Source of the DNA: SIG622 sp045604705
GTDB lineage: Bacteria > Bacillota > Clostridia > Oscillospirales > CAG-382
Direction: 5' to 3'
NCBI GenBank assembly: GCA_045604705.1
Contig: JAZUOO010000033.1
Location: forward strand, 1-6,178
DNA: 6,178 nt
Shown here: one piece after another, positions 1 to 5,512 of the stretch
Layout: each line of letters starts with the position of its first letter
Position numbering within the stretch: position 1 is the first letter of the stretch
Notes under the pieces: model-generated
Seen by the model: only the letters and a program-made list of their open reading frames with translations
What the model was told of the DNA's origin: nothing
The model's database searches: none
Made by a program: the position numbers and the translations under genes

Positions 1-570
1 AATTCGGATTTTATATGCCTTGAATACGGGAAAGTTCCAAACAAGTACAGCGGAAACCACGATTACTTTGTTTACGAGGACGAGGAAAACAGAATCGGCT
101 GTGTCTTTGACGCAAGCGGTGAAACGGTACTTAAAATAGAGAACTTTTTCGAGCTTCGGAGTGTTTCTGAAAACGGCAAATATCTTATATACTGCTCCGG
201 TAACGGATATACCGAATACTACGATGAAGAAAAAAAGCAGTGGCTTACAAAGGCCGACTATACAACGTATCTTTATAACATAAAAACCGGACAGACAACA
301 GAGCTGTGCCGTGGTGATGGCTCCACCTACTTTATGGGTGAAGATGACAGGTATGTTTATGTCGCCTATTCGGAAAACCTCACGATTTTCGGTGATTTTG
401 AAAATCACAGCCTATTTGATTCCGAAAGCGGAAGACTTATCTTTGATAACTGTCAAAGAATTGTGTCAAATAATACTTCCTCCGGCACATACATAACCGT
501 CTGCGGTAAAAATTCCTGCTCTCTCTATGACGAAGATTTAAAACTTATAATCAGAACCTACAACGAATAA
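1..570 (+). CDS. C-terminal part of a probable beta-propeller (WD40/TolB-like) protein, 5' end outside the window
   Basis: Frame 1 is open from the first base to TAA at 568-570, giving 189 residues with no start, so the gene begins upstream. The sequence shows repeated units of a beta-propeller type: a turn such as DASGET, NIKTGQ or DSESGR, followed by a hydrophobic strand and then a 'SENGKYLIY' or 'GEDDRYVYVAY' strand. I count about three such units at roughly residues 45-75, 95-130 and 140-185. Propellers of this kind usually bind proteins or ligands, often at the cell surface; no catalytic motif is visible and no specific function can be named. The stop is 19 bases before the start of the substrate-binding lipoprotein gene, with no terminator between, so the two are probably co-transcribed. 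The internal ATG at 334 is not a likely start, because the frame continues upstream with the same type of sequence. Confidence 0.75.
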   Translation, partial: NSDFICLEYGKVPNKYSGNHDYFVYEDEENRIGCVFDASGETVLKIENFFELRSVSENGKYLIYCSGNGYTEYYDEEKKQWLTKADYTTYLYNIKTGQTTELCRGDGSTYFMGEDDRYVYVAYSENLTIFGDFENHSLFDSESGRLIFDNCQRIVSNNTSSGTYITVCGKNSCSLYDEDLKLIIRTYNE

Positions 571-589
571 TCGGAAAGGAGAAAATATC

Positions 590-1516
590 ATGAAAAAATT
601 ACTCACATTCACTCTTGCGCTTTTACTTGCGGCAAGCACTTTTTCCTGCGTGAAAACAAACACCGAAAACAATGAAAACAATAACGTGATTCCCCAAAAC
701 AAGACAGAACCCTTTAAATTCACGGTTGACAACTACCCAAAAATGGGTGGAAGCCTTGCAAATCTCCCTCTCGGTGAAGCTGTTACCGCAACTGTTCTTG
801 GAATTGACAGAGATATAGCCTCTTCAATGATAAAATTTGAGGGCTCAACCACGGACAACTACGAGGCTCTTGTTGACGGCACATTTGATATTCTTCTTGC
901 ATACGAAATGGGCGAGGATGCAATAGCCTACTGCGAGGAAAAGGGCGTTGAGCTTGAAATGACGGCTATAGGTTCGGATGCTCTTGTATTCATATGCAGC
1001 CTTGAAAACAATGTGGGAAATCTTTCAAACGAGCAGATCGAAGAAATATACAAAGGCAACATAACAAACTGGAACGTGGTGGGTGGCGAGGATCATCCCA
1101 TTATCGCATATCAGCGAAACCGTGACAGCGGAAGCCAGACACTTTTTGACAAGATAATCAACCTCGGCGACGAGCTTATGGATGCACCCGAGGAAACAAG
1201 AATCGGCTCAATGATAGGACTTCTTGAAGCTGTTGCCGACTATGACAACGCAAAGGATGCTCTCGGCTACACCGTTTACTACTATCTTACCAATATGGAA
1301 CAGGATAAGCTATCCACAAGTAAGCTTCTTGCGGTTGACGGTGTTCTTCCCACAAACGAGTCCATTGCAAGCGGCAACTACCCTTATGTCAACGACTTTT
1401 ACGTTGTTATAAGAAAGGATGCAGCCCAGGACAGTCCTGAAAGAATACTCTACAATTGGATAATTTCCGAACAGGGTAAAGAGCTTGCAAGACGTGAGAA
1501 TTACGTTGTAAAATAA
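590..1516 (+). CDS. PstS-like substrate-binding lipoprotein (periplasmic-binding-protein-like, possibly phosphate)
   Basis: A 308-residue protein starting at ATG 590, with AAAGGAG at 575-581 eight bases upstream. Residues 1-19 are a basic N-terminus plus hydrophobic stretch ending in TFS-Cys20, a usable though not ideal lipobox, followed by an Asn/Glu-rich linker (21-40). It should therefore be lipid-anchored outside the membrane. The mature part resembles PstS: a GSTTDN loop at 85-90, a segment near 127-165 with 'SDALVF', 'LSNEQIEEIYKG' and 'ITNWNVVGG' as in phosphate-binding proteins, and RxRDSGSQT at 176-184 corresponding to the R..GSGT anion-binding loop of that family. The length is normal for PstS-type proteins. 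No pstC, pstA, pstB or phoU gene follows; a terminator lies directly downstream. It may serve a transporter encoded elsewhere or act as a sensor partner of the propeller protein encoded just upstream. The family call is solid; phosphate as the ligand is an inference. Confidence 0.88.
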   Translation: MKKLLTFTLALLLAASTFSCVKTNTENNENNNVIPQNKTEPFKFTVDNYPKMGGSLANLPLGEAVTATVLGIDRDIASSMIKFEGSTTDNYEALVDGTFDILLAYEMGEDAIAYCEEKGVELEMTAIGSDALVFICSLENNVGNLSNEQIEEIYKGNITNWNVVGGEDHPIIAYQRNRDSGSQTLFDKIINLGDELMDAPEETRIGSMIGLLEAVADYDNAKDALGYTVYYYLTNMEQDKLSTSKLLAVDGVLPTNESIASGNYPYVNDFYVVIRKDAAQDSPERILYNWIISEQGKELARRENYVVK

Positions 1517-1524
1517 GAAACAAA

Positions 1525-1565
1525 ACCGGGGATGACGCAACATCATCTCCGGTATATTTTTATTT
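1525..1565. terminator. Rho-independent terminator between convergent genes
   Basis: The arms 1525-1535 (ACCGGGGATGA) and 1543-1553 (TCATCTCCGGT) form an 11-base-pair stem with one G-U wobble in the + strand RNA and a 7-base loop, followed by ATATTTTTATTT. On the - strand the wobble becomes an A-C mismatch, but the tract after the hairpin (GTTTTGTTTC, 1515-1524) is also T-rich. It primarily ends the lipoprotein transcript, nine bases after its stop, and probably also ends tspO. Its T-tract overlaps the last codons of tspO. Confidence 0.88.
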
Positions 1566-2036
1566 GTTTAGAATCCATATTGCGAGATTGAGATAGCCTG
1601 CGAAAGCAACCCAAACAGCATAGGGAATCTGAAGATATGCGGCCCTCGGGAGGATGCTTTTATAAGCAGATATGGTTTTGAGAATCAGGAACAGCAGCAG
1701 CAAAAGCACGGCAAAAGAAGTAAGAAATGCCCTGAAATTAAAGAACACAATACTCCACGAGAAATTCACCAAAAGGCTTGCGGCATATATTTTCAAAGCT
1801 TCTCTTTTTTCATCAACACTTCCGTTTTCGGTTGTATATATCATTGCGGAGCTTATTCCCATGAGGACATAGAGTATACTCCACACTATCGGAAAAAGAA
1901 ATGACGGAGGTGACAGCGGCGGCATTTGGATTTCGTTATAGATGTCCATGTTATTTCTTGTGAAAAATGCGGAAATGCCACCGACGGCGAGAGCTATAAG
2001 AATTGATACGATGTAGGGTTTGAATTTTTTTAACAT
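1560..2036 (-). CDS. tspO: TspO/MBR family membrane protein (tryptophan-rich sensory protein)
   Basis: A 158-residue protein, the usual length of bacterial TspO, with five predicted membrane segments near residues 8-25, 46-66, 82-103, 106-123 and 135-156. Family hallmarks are present: MPPLSPP at 38-44 followed by FPIVWSILYVLMGIS (48-62), NFSWSIVFF at 91-99, and a last helix with PYAVWVAFAGYLNLAIWILN (138-157). Only four tryptophans are visible (52, 94, 142, 154); the usual PPGW is PPSF here. TspO proteins bind tetrapyrroles such as protoporphyrin IX and influence porphyrin and stress responses, but their exact bacterial role is unsettled. The start is supported by AAGGAG at 2046-2051, nine bases upstream on this strand. 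It is convergent with the lipoprotein gene and divergent from yitT, and looks like a single-gene unit. The family assignment is firm; no specific ligand can be inferred. Confidence 0.95.
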   Translation of the reverse strand: MLKKFKPYIVSILIALAVGGISAFFTRNNMDIYNEIQMPPLSPPSFLFPIVWSILYVLMGISSAMIYTTENGSVDEKREALKIYAASLLVNFSWSIVFFNFRAFLTSFAVLLLLLFLILKTISAYKSILPRAAYLQIPYAVWVAFAGYLNLAIWILNK

Positions 2037-2104
2037 TGGTACAATCTCCTTTTTTTGATAGTATATGCGATTTCAAAGGTAGTTATGATGCTTTGTGCAA
2101 AAGA

Positions 2105-2133
2105 TTGGTTAACATCGGAAAATTTGGTATATT
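2105..2133 (+). promoter_or_regulatory. Candidate promoter for the yitT-family gene, with extended -10
   Basis: TTGGTT (2105-2110), a 17-base spacer and TATATT (2128-2133) preceded by TGG give a weak -35 with a good extended -10. Transcription would start near 2140, leaving a leader of about 280 bases before the ATG at 2421. The -35 matches the consensus at only three of six positions, so this remains a candidate. Confidence 0.4.
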
Positions 2134-2154
2134 TTATAAAAAAGCTTTAAGCAA
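2126..2154 (-). promoter_or_regulatory. Candidate tspO promoter overlapping the divergent yitT promoter
   Basis: Read on the - strand, TTGCTT (2149-2154) is followed by a 17-base spacer and TATACC (2126-2131). The start point would be near 2120, about 85 bases before the tspO ATG. The -10 box shares bases with that of the opposite candidate promoter, so the two could exclude each other. Matches are only moderate (four of six in each box) in an AT-rich region. Confidence 0.3.
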
Positions 2155-2195
2155 CACAAATCCACATATTCTATGTCGATACAAAATAAAAGAGC

Positions 2196-2302
2196 TTTCC
2201 CGACTTGTATTCGTTTTTCATCCCGGGGACTTTATGTTTTTAATTTTCTCCGAAGCACTCCTTCGACAAATGGGAAAATTTATTGTCACAGCTTTCGGGA
2301 AA
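2196..2302. promoter_or_regulatory. Nested inverted repeats in the tspO-yitT gap, possible structured leader RNA
   Basis: Three perfectly complementary pairs nest inside one another: TTTCCCGA (2196-2203) with TCGGGAAA (2295-2302); AATTTTC (2242-2248) with GAAAATT (2274-2280); and CGAAG (2251-2255) with CTTCG (2261-2265) around a five-base loop. A GC-rich CATCCCGGGGAC lies between the outer and middle stems. The block sits in the 384-base gap without a gene (2037-2420), downstream of a candidate + strand promoter, so it would be in the 5' leader of the YitT gene. I do not recognise it as a known riboswitch class. It has no adjacent U-tract, so it is not a simple terminator or attenuator. No convincing gene was found elsewhere in this gap. 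Confidence 0.35.
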
Positions 2303-2406
2303 CCCTCACTGAATCAAATCTGCCATCATGGACACACTATGTAAAACAATGCTTTATTTCGAGTACTTCACTTTTTAATAAAATTCTTCTTCAAACAAAA
2401 AATTTT

Positions 2407-2413
2407 AAGGAAG
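2407..2413 (+). promoter_or_regulatory. Ribosome binding site that favours the ATG at 2421
   Basis: AAGGAAG lies seven bases before ATG 2421. A TTG directly in front of it (2418) is in frame but would have only four bases of spacing, so the ATG is the better start. Confidence 0.75.
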
Positions 2414-2420
2414 TTTTTTG

Positions 2421-3266
2421 ATGACAAATATTAAAGCTATAATCAAAGACTATGTTTTCATAATTGCAGGGGCATTCATTCTTGCACTTGGTATCAACTT
2501 TTTCCTTGTTCCCGTGAAAATATCCACAGGGGGCGTAAGCGGTATCGGAACGGTATTGTTTTATGTGTTCTCGTTTCCAATATCGGTAACAACACTTGCT
2601 GTCAATGTAGTTCTGTTTTTACTCGGATTCCGTACACTTCAAAGGTCATCTGTATTAAAGACTGCTGTAGGTATAGTTCTGCTGTCAGTCTTTCTTGAAG
2701 TGACAAAACACTTCGGAAGCTACAGTGAAGATGTTTTCATAGCATCCGTTTTCGGTGGAATACTTGTCGGACTCGGCGTCGGACTTACCGTCAGCAGAGA
2801 TGCTTCAACGGGAGGCAGTGATTTTGCAGCGATAATGCTCAGTCGTTTCTTTCCGCATATTTCCGTTCCGTTTTTTCTTCTTGCTATTGATACGATAATT
2901 ATTTTGATTTCGGGGATAGTGTTCGGAAATTACACACTTATGCTGTACAGTGCAATCTCCCTTTATATAGCAAGCAGGGTTGCTGATATGGTCTTGGTTC
3001 GTGGTGATCATGCAAAGTCAGTGTTTATTATTTCAAAAAACAGCGGTGAAATATCACAAAACATTATGTCGTCAATGGAAAGAGGGGTAACGGGGATTTA
3101 CAGCAAGGGGATTTACAATAACAACAACGGTATCATGCTCATGTGTATAGTCAGGGCTAAGGAAATCCCGAAGCTGCTTTCAATCGTCAGAAGCATTGAT
3201 AATAGTGCATTTACTGTAATATCGGAGGTTCGGGAAGTTCGAGGCGAGGGGTTTAAGGATAATTAA
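2421..3266 (+). CDS. YitT family membrane protein (DUF161) with C-terminal DUF2179 domain
   Basis: A 281-residue protein from ATG 2421. The N-terminal part has about six hydrophobic segments (near 11-30, 40-52, 55-70, 79-94, 105-124 and 150-190) and the paired motifs STGGVSG (35-41) and STGGSDF (129-135), the family's internal repeat. The soluble C-terminus, about 200-281, matches DUF2179: KSVFIIS, then RGVTGIYSKGIY (221-232), a MLMCIVRAKEIPKL strand-helix and SEVREVRGEGF (268-278). Domain order and length are typical of Firmicutes YitT proteins, which often occur in several copies per genome. Their function is not settled; transport has been proposed. The gene lies between tspO, transcribed away from it, and the dehydrogenase gene on the same strand 59 bases downstream. 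No terminator separates it from the latter, so some read-through is possible. The family call is very secure; the substrate is unknown. Confidence 0.95.
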   Translation: MTNIKAIIKDYVFIIAGAFILALGINFFLVPVKISTGGVSGIGTVLFYVFSFPISVTTLAVNVVLFLLGFRTLQRSSVLKTAVGIVLLSVFLEVTKHFGSYSEDVFIASVFGGILVGLGVGLTVSRDASTGGSDFAAIMLSRFFPHISVPFFLLAIDTIIILISGIVFGNYTLMLYSAISLYIASRVADMVLVRGDHAKSVFIISKNSGEISQNIMSSMERGVTGIYSKGIYNNNNGIMLMCIVRAKEIPKLLSIVRSIDNSAFTVISEVREVRGEGFKDN

Positions 3267-3271
3267 GAAGC

Positions 3272-3294
3272 AGACTGTTAACAGTCTATATAAT
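3272..3294 (+). promoter_or_regulatory. Perfect 16-base palindrome next to a consensus -10 box, possible operator/promoter of the dehydrogenase gene
   Basis: AGACTGTTAACAGTCT (3272-3287) is an exact 16-base palindrome. One base later comes TATAAT (3289-3294), a perfect -10 sequence. A possible -35, TTAAGA (3263-3268), has a long 20-base spacer. The palindrome would lie within the -35/-10 spacer, the usual place for a repressor site or for an activator that corrects a long spacer. The start point would fall near 3301, about 25 bases before the ATG at 3326. It is not followed by a T-tract, so it is unlikely to be a terminator for the YitT gene. Confidence 0.5.
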
Positions 3295-3325
3295 TAAGAA
3301 ATGGAAAGTTGAAAGGGGAAATAAA

Positions 3326-4492
3326 ATGATTTTCGGGATCCTGAAGGACATTAAGGAGGGTGAATACAGAGTTATATGTACTCCGACGGAGGTAGAGAGT
3401 ATTGTGACGGCAGGACATAAGGTGTATGTACAGCATGATTGTGGAGCTATGGCAGGATTTGGGGATGAGAAATACATCAAGGCAGGTGCAAAAATAGTTG
3501 GCACTATGGAAGAAATCTACTCAAAGTGCGATATGGTTGCGAAAATCAAGGAATTTACGACCGGTGAGTATCCGCTTATTCGTGAAAATCAGATAATTCT
3601 CGGGTGTATCCATCCTGCGGGACATCCCGAGGAAGTGGATGCTATTCTTAAAAGCAAGTGCATAGCCTTTACCGCTGAGGATGCACACAGATTCGGATCT
3701 CCCAACTGCGAGGCAGCCGGTAAACAAGGTGCACTTTTCGGATTGGAATCCATGCTGACCATAAACGGCGGTAAAGGAAAATTTGTCGGAGGCTTTGCAG
3801 GTGCTCCGGGGATGAATGTACTTATTCTCGGCGGCGGACTTGTTGGGCAAGGAGCACTTTCGGTTCTTTATGCTCTCGGTGCAAGGTGTACCGTTATGGA
3901 TATAAATGTTGGAGTTCTCAGAAATCTTATGTATCAGTATAATAATAAGATTAACACGATGCTCTGCAGTAAAGAAGCTATTGTGTCAATCCTGCCGCAG
4001 ACGGACATGGTACTAAACTGTGTAAAATGGCCTAAAGAACGCAAGGATTTTCTTATCGACAAAGAGATGCTGAAGCTTATGGAAAAAGGTTCGGTTCTTG
4101 TAGATATTTCCAATGACAATCCCGGTGCAATAGAGTCAAGTCATGAAACCTATCATGATAATCCGAGATACCTTGTAAACGGTGTTGTACACTACTGTGT
4201 TTCAAATATTCCCGGTGCAGTTGCCAATTCTGCTTCCATTGCTTATGCTTCGGAAATGCTTCCGATGATACTCGGTATTCTTAACGACGGTGTTGTACAG
4301 TGCTGTATCAGGAACGGATTTTACAGGAGAAGCCTTACGGCGTACAAGGGGTATCTGACACATGAGGAAACCAGTGCGGTTCAGAACAAGCCATGGATAA
4401 AACCTGAAGATATTCTCGGAATAGCAGACAAAAAACTTGACCTTGCCCCACCTGCAACAACTTCAAAATCCGAGAACTATATAAAGCTTTAG
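3326..4492 (+). CDS. ald: Alanine dehydrogenase-like NAD-dependent enzyme (divergent Ald)
   Basis: A 388-residue protein starting at ATG 3326, with AAAGGGG at 3312-3318. Alanine dehydrogenase reversibly converts L-alanine, water and NAD+ to pyruvate, ammonia and NADH in the cytoplasm. The residues that hold and process pyruvate in Ald are in place: Arg15 in GEYRV, Lys75 in AKIKE, His96 in CIHPAGH and Asp264 in VDISNDNPG. The Rossmann fold has GGGLVG (169-174) and an acidic Asp192 after the second strand, favouring NAD over NADP. The C-terminal signature NPRYLVNGVVHYCVSNIPGAV (279-299) is strongly Ald-like. Length is close to the usual ~370. The segment 115-145, with AEDAHRF and PNCEAAGKQG, differs clearly from the usual Ald YETV and MSEVAG region, so substrate preference may differ. 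Related alternatives are PntA-like or other opine/amino acid dehydrogenases of this superfamily. A palindrome upstream suggests its own regulation; it may help assimilate ammonia or degrade alanine. Confidence 0.85.
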   Translation: MIFGILKDIKEGEYRVICTPTEVESIVTAGHKVYVQHDCGAMAGFGDEKYIKAGAKIVGTMEEIYSKCDMVAKIKEFTTGEYPLIRENQIILGCIHPAGHPEEVDAILKSKCIAFTAEDAHRFGSPNCEAAGKQGALFGLESMLTINGGKGKFVGGFAGAPGMNVLILGGGLVGQGALSVLYALGARCTVMDINVGVLRNLMYQYNNKINTMLCSKEAIVSILPQTDMVLNCVKWPKERKDFLIDKEMLKLMEKGSVLVDISNDNPGAIESSHETYHDNPRYLVNGVVHYCVSNIPGAVANSASIAYASEMLPMILGILNDGVVQCCIRNGFYRRSLTAYKGYLTHEETSAVQNKPWIKPEDILGIADKKLDLAPPATTSKSENYIKL

Positions 4493-4553
4493 TTTTAAAT
4501 ATATTAATCCTTAAGTGATTTATATAATTAATATTTTTAGCAAAAACAAATAT

Positions 4554-4581
4554 GGCGACCGTAAGTGGCCGCCTGTTTTTT
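4554..4581. terminator. Shared rho-independent terminator between convergent genes
   Basis: Arms 4554-4560 (GGCGACC) and 4567-4573 (GGCCGCC) form a seven-pair stem with a six-base loop. In the - strand RNA the single imperfect pair is a G-U wobble and the hairpin is followed by ATATTTGTTTTTGC. In the + strand RNA it is an A-C mismatch, followed by TGTTTTTTAT. It can thus end both the dehydrogenase transcript and that of the small helical protein, and its stem is stronger for the latter. Confidence 0.8.
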
Positions 4582-4642
4582 ATGATCATTCCGTATTTTG
4601 ATTTGCTTCCGTTAAAAGCTGCATTTCGGTTTTTATCTTATT

Positions 4643-5077
4643 TTACAAATATTGTCTTATATCAATTACGAGCTGCTCTTCAAGATTAATCAGACGTTTC
4701 GCAATATCCTTTGAGACCTCGTCCGCCGCCTTATATTTGTTTAAATACTTATTGAGAGATTTTACACCCATATTACAGCCGTCTGTAATAAGATCTGCGA
4801 TTGTTTCGTCGGATTCATTAAATGCTAGCATTACGTTTGTTTTAAGCCATGACATACTTTTTGCCATTGTAGCGGGTTCCTTGCCGTCGTCCTTGTATTT
4901 TTCAAGCAACGACTGAAGCTCTGTATCAAGGCTTTGATGCTCAGCTTTGCATTTTGAGAGGAGCTCGCCGAATCTGTCGTTTGATACATATTTCAGCACT
5001 TCGTCTATTGCACCGACTCCCATTTTTATTCCCGCGTCACACTCTCGAAGAAGTCTTATTGTGTCTTGTTCTATCAT
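4643..5077 (-). CDS. Small all-helical ferritin-like protein (DUF2383-like), function unknown
   Basis: A 144-residue, strongly charged protein with no signal peptide or membrane segment, so probably cytoplasmic. It appears almost entirely helical, with likely helices near 4-31, 34-63, 71-112 and 116-143, as in a four-helix bundle. Carboxylate and histidine residues occur at spacings reminiscent of ferritin-like proteins (RECDAG 11-16, KAEHQSL 44-50, NESDE 87-91, NLEEQL 131-136), but a complete di-iron ExxH pair is not evident. The region SMSWLKTNV (74-82) and TDGCNMGVKSLNKYLNKY (98-115) recalls a conserved small Clostridia protein; this is from memory and not proof of function. I chose ATG 5077 over the in-frame ATG at 5095 because AAAGGA (5087-5092) lies nine bases before the former, whereas nothing like a ribosome binding site precedes the latter. 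It lies 99 bases downstream of the RHS remnant on the same strand. An immunity role cannot be excluded but seems unlikely. Confidence 0.85.
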   Translation of the reverse strand: MIEQDTIRLLRECDAGIKMGVGAIDEVLKYVSNDRFGELLSKCKAEHQSLDTELQSLLEKYKDDGKEPATMAKSMSWLKTNVMLAFNESDETIADLITDGCNMGVKSLNKYLNKYKAADEVSKDIAKRLINLEEQLVIDIRQYL

Positions 5078-5086
5078 TATTGTTAT

Positions 5087-5092
5087 TCCTTT
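5087..5092 (-). promoter_or_regulatory. Ribosome binding site that decides the start at 5077
   Basis: On the - strand AAAGGA is followed by nine bases and ATG (5075-5077). It lies inside the first codons of the longer alternative beginning at 5095, which has no ribosome binding site of its own. Confidence 0.75.
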
Positions 5093-5101
5093 CATCGGTT
5101 T

Positions 5102-5107
5102 ACTATA
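5102..5107 (-). promoter_or_regulatory. Possible -10 box of the helical-protein gene
   Basis: TATAGT on the - strand matches five of six consensus bases and would place the transcript start near 5095, consistent with translation from 5077. The only -35-like word, TTGTAA, is 20 bases upstream, so support is weak. The rest of 5096-5176 is AT-rich with nothing else recognised. Confidence 0.3.
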
Positions 5108-5176
5108 ATTGTTCCCCGAAAATGAAATTACAATTCATGATAATTCAACAATACAACAGAATAATAGAGTATAGTA

Positions 5177-5449
5177 TCAATTATAATTCCCGAATTTTAT
5201 TATTGCTTTTAAAAACAAACCATTTGAATCAACATATATTATGGGATTATTACAACAATAAGCGTACCAATTAAGCCCATCTTTAATGGGGTCAAGCTGG
5301 GTAAATCTACCTGTAACAGGACTATAATATCTCGCCCTAAGATAAATAGTTCCCGTTTCAGTATCGAAGTACTCAGCACAATATCTAAACAGGTTTGTAT
5401 CGGCTGTGTCAATGTTCAGTTCATTACCAAAAGCATCGTAATCATATCG
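5177..5449 (-). pseudogene. RHS repeat-associated core domain fragment, truncated at its 5' end (orphan RHS remnant)
   Basis: Read on the - strand, a 90-codon frame runs from a CGA codon at 5449 to TGA at 5177-5179. It contains the RHS core signature in order: YDAFGNEL, then RYCAEYFDTETGTIYLRARYY, SPVTGRF, DPIKDGLNWYAYCCNNP and VDSNG. These correspond to the conserved end of an RHS/YD-repeat shell, just before the variable C-terminal tip. The frame has no ATG, GTG or TTG start and is preceded in frame by TAA-AAA-TAA, so it cannot be a complete gene. After the DxxG boundary only about a dozen residues remain (LFLKAIIKFGNYN). Two usual core residues have changed (RYYD to RYYS, DPSG to DSNG), fitting relaxed constraint. 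It follows the candidate toxin-tip gene on the same strand after 61 bases, the layout of an old tip-replacement event. Identity as RHS is very secure; the evolutionary history is inferred. Confidence 0.9.
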
Positions 5450-5482
5450 TTATTTTTATTTCTTTTAAACAGTTTTGATAGG

Positions 5483-5512
5483 AATTAAATAATAAAATAA
5501 TGCCATTTAATT
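5483..5512. repeat. AT-only inverted repeat at the junction between the toxin-like gene and the RHS remnant
   Basis: AATTAAAT (5483-5490) and ATTTAATT (5505-5512) are exact reverse complements around a 14-base loop, overlapping the stop codon of the toxin-like frame. The stem has no G or C and is not followed by a T-tract, so it is a poor terminator and may be chance in AT-rich DNA. The spacer 5450-5510 otherwise holds only a 13-codon frame (start 5507) without support. Confidence 0.3.

Noticed and set aside
2053..2066. TATACT on the - strand close to tspO as its -10 box
   Set aside because: The transcript would start almost on the ribosome binding site and no -35 word is present at a workable distance.
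2036..2344. + strand frame of 102 codons, and an overlapping one of 82 codons at 2173-2421, in the tspO-yitT gap
   Set aside because: The first begins with TTG inside the tspO start region and the second with an ATG; neither has a ribosome binding site. The compositions are unusual for protein and neither resembles a known family. The nested inverted repeats in the same stretch explain it better as non-coding.
4501..4534. Inverted repeat ATATTAAT (4501-4508) / ATTAATAT (4527-4534) followed by TTTTT, as a terminator of the dehydrogenase gene
   Set aside because: The stem is only A/T with an 18-base loop, and a better GC-containing hairpin lies at 4554-4581.
5078..5095. Longer start (ATG at 5095) for the helical protein
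   Set aside because: It has no ribosome binding site; the sequence AAAGGA of its second and third codons serves the ATG at 5077.
4954..5274. + strand frame of 106 codons across the start of the helical-protein gene
   Set aside because: It runs antisense to a well-supported gene and to the RHS remnant, with no ribosome binding site and an improbable composition.
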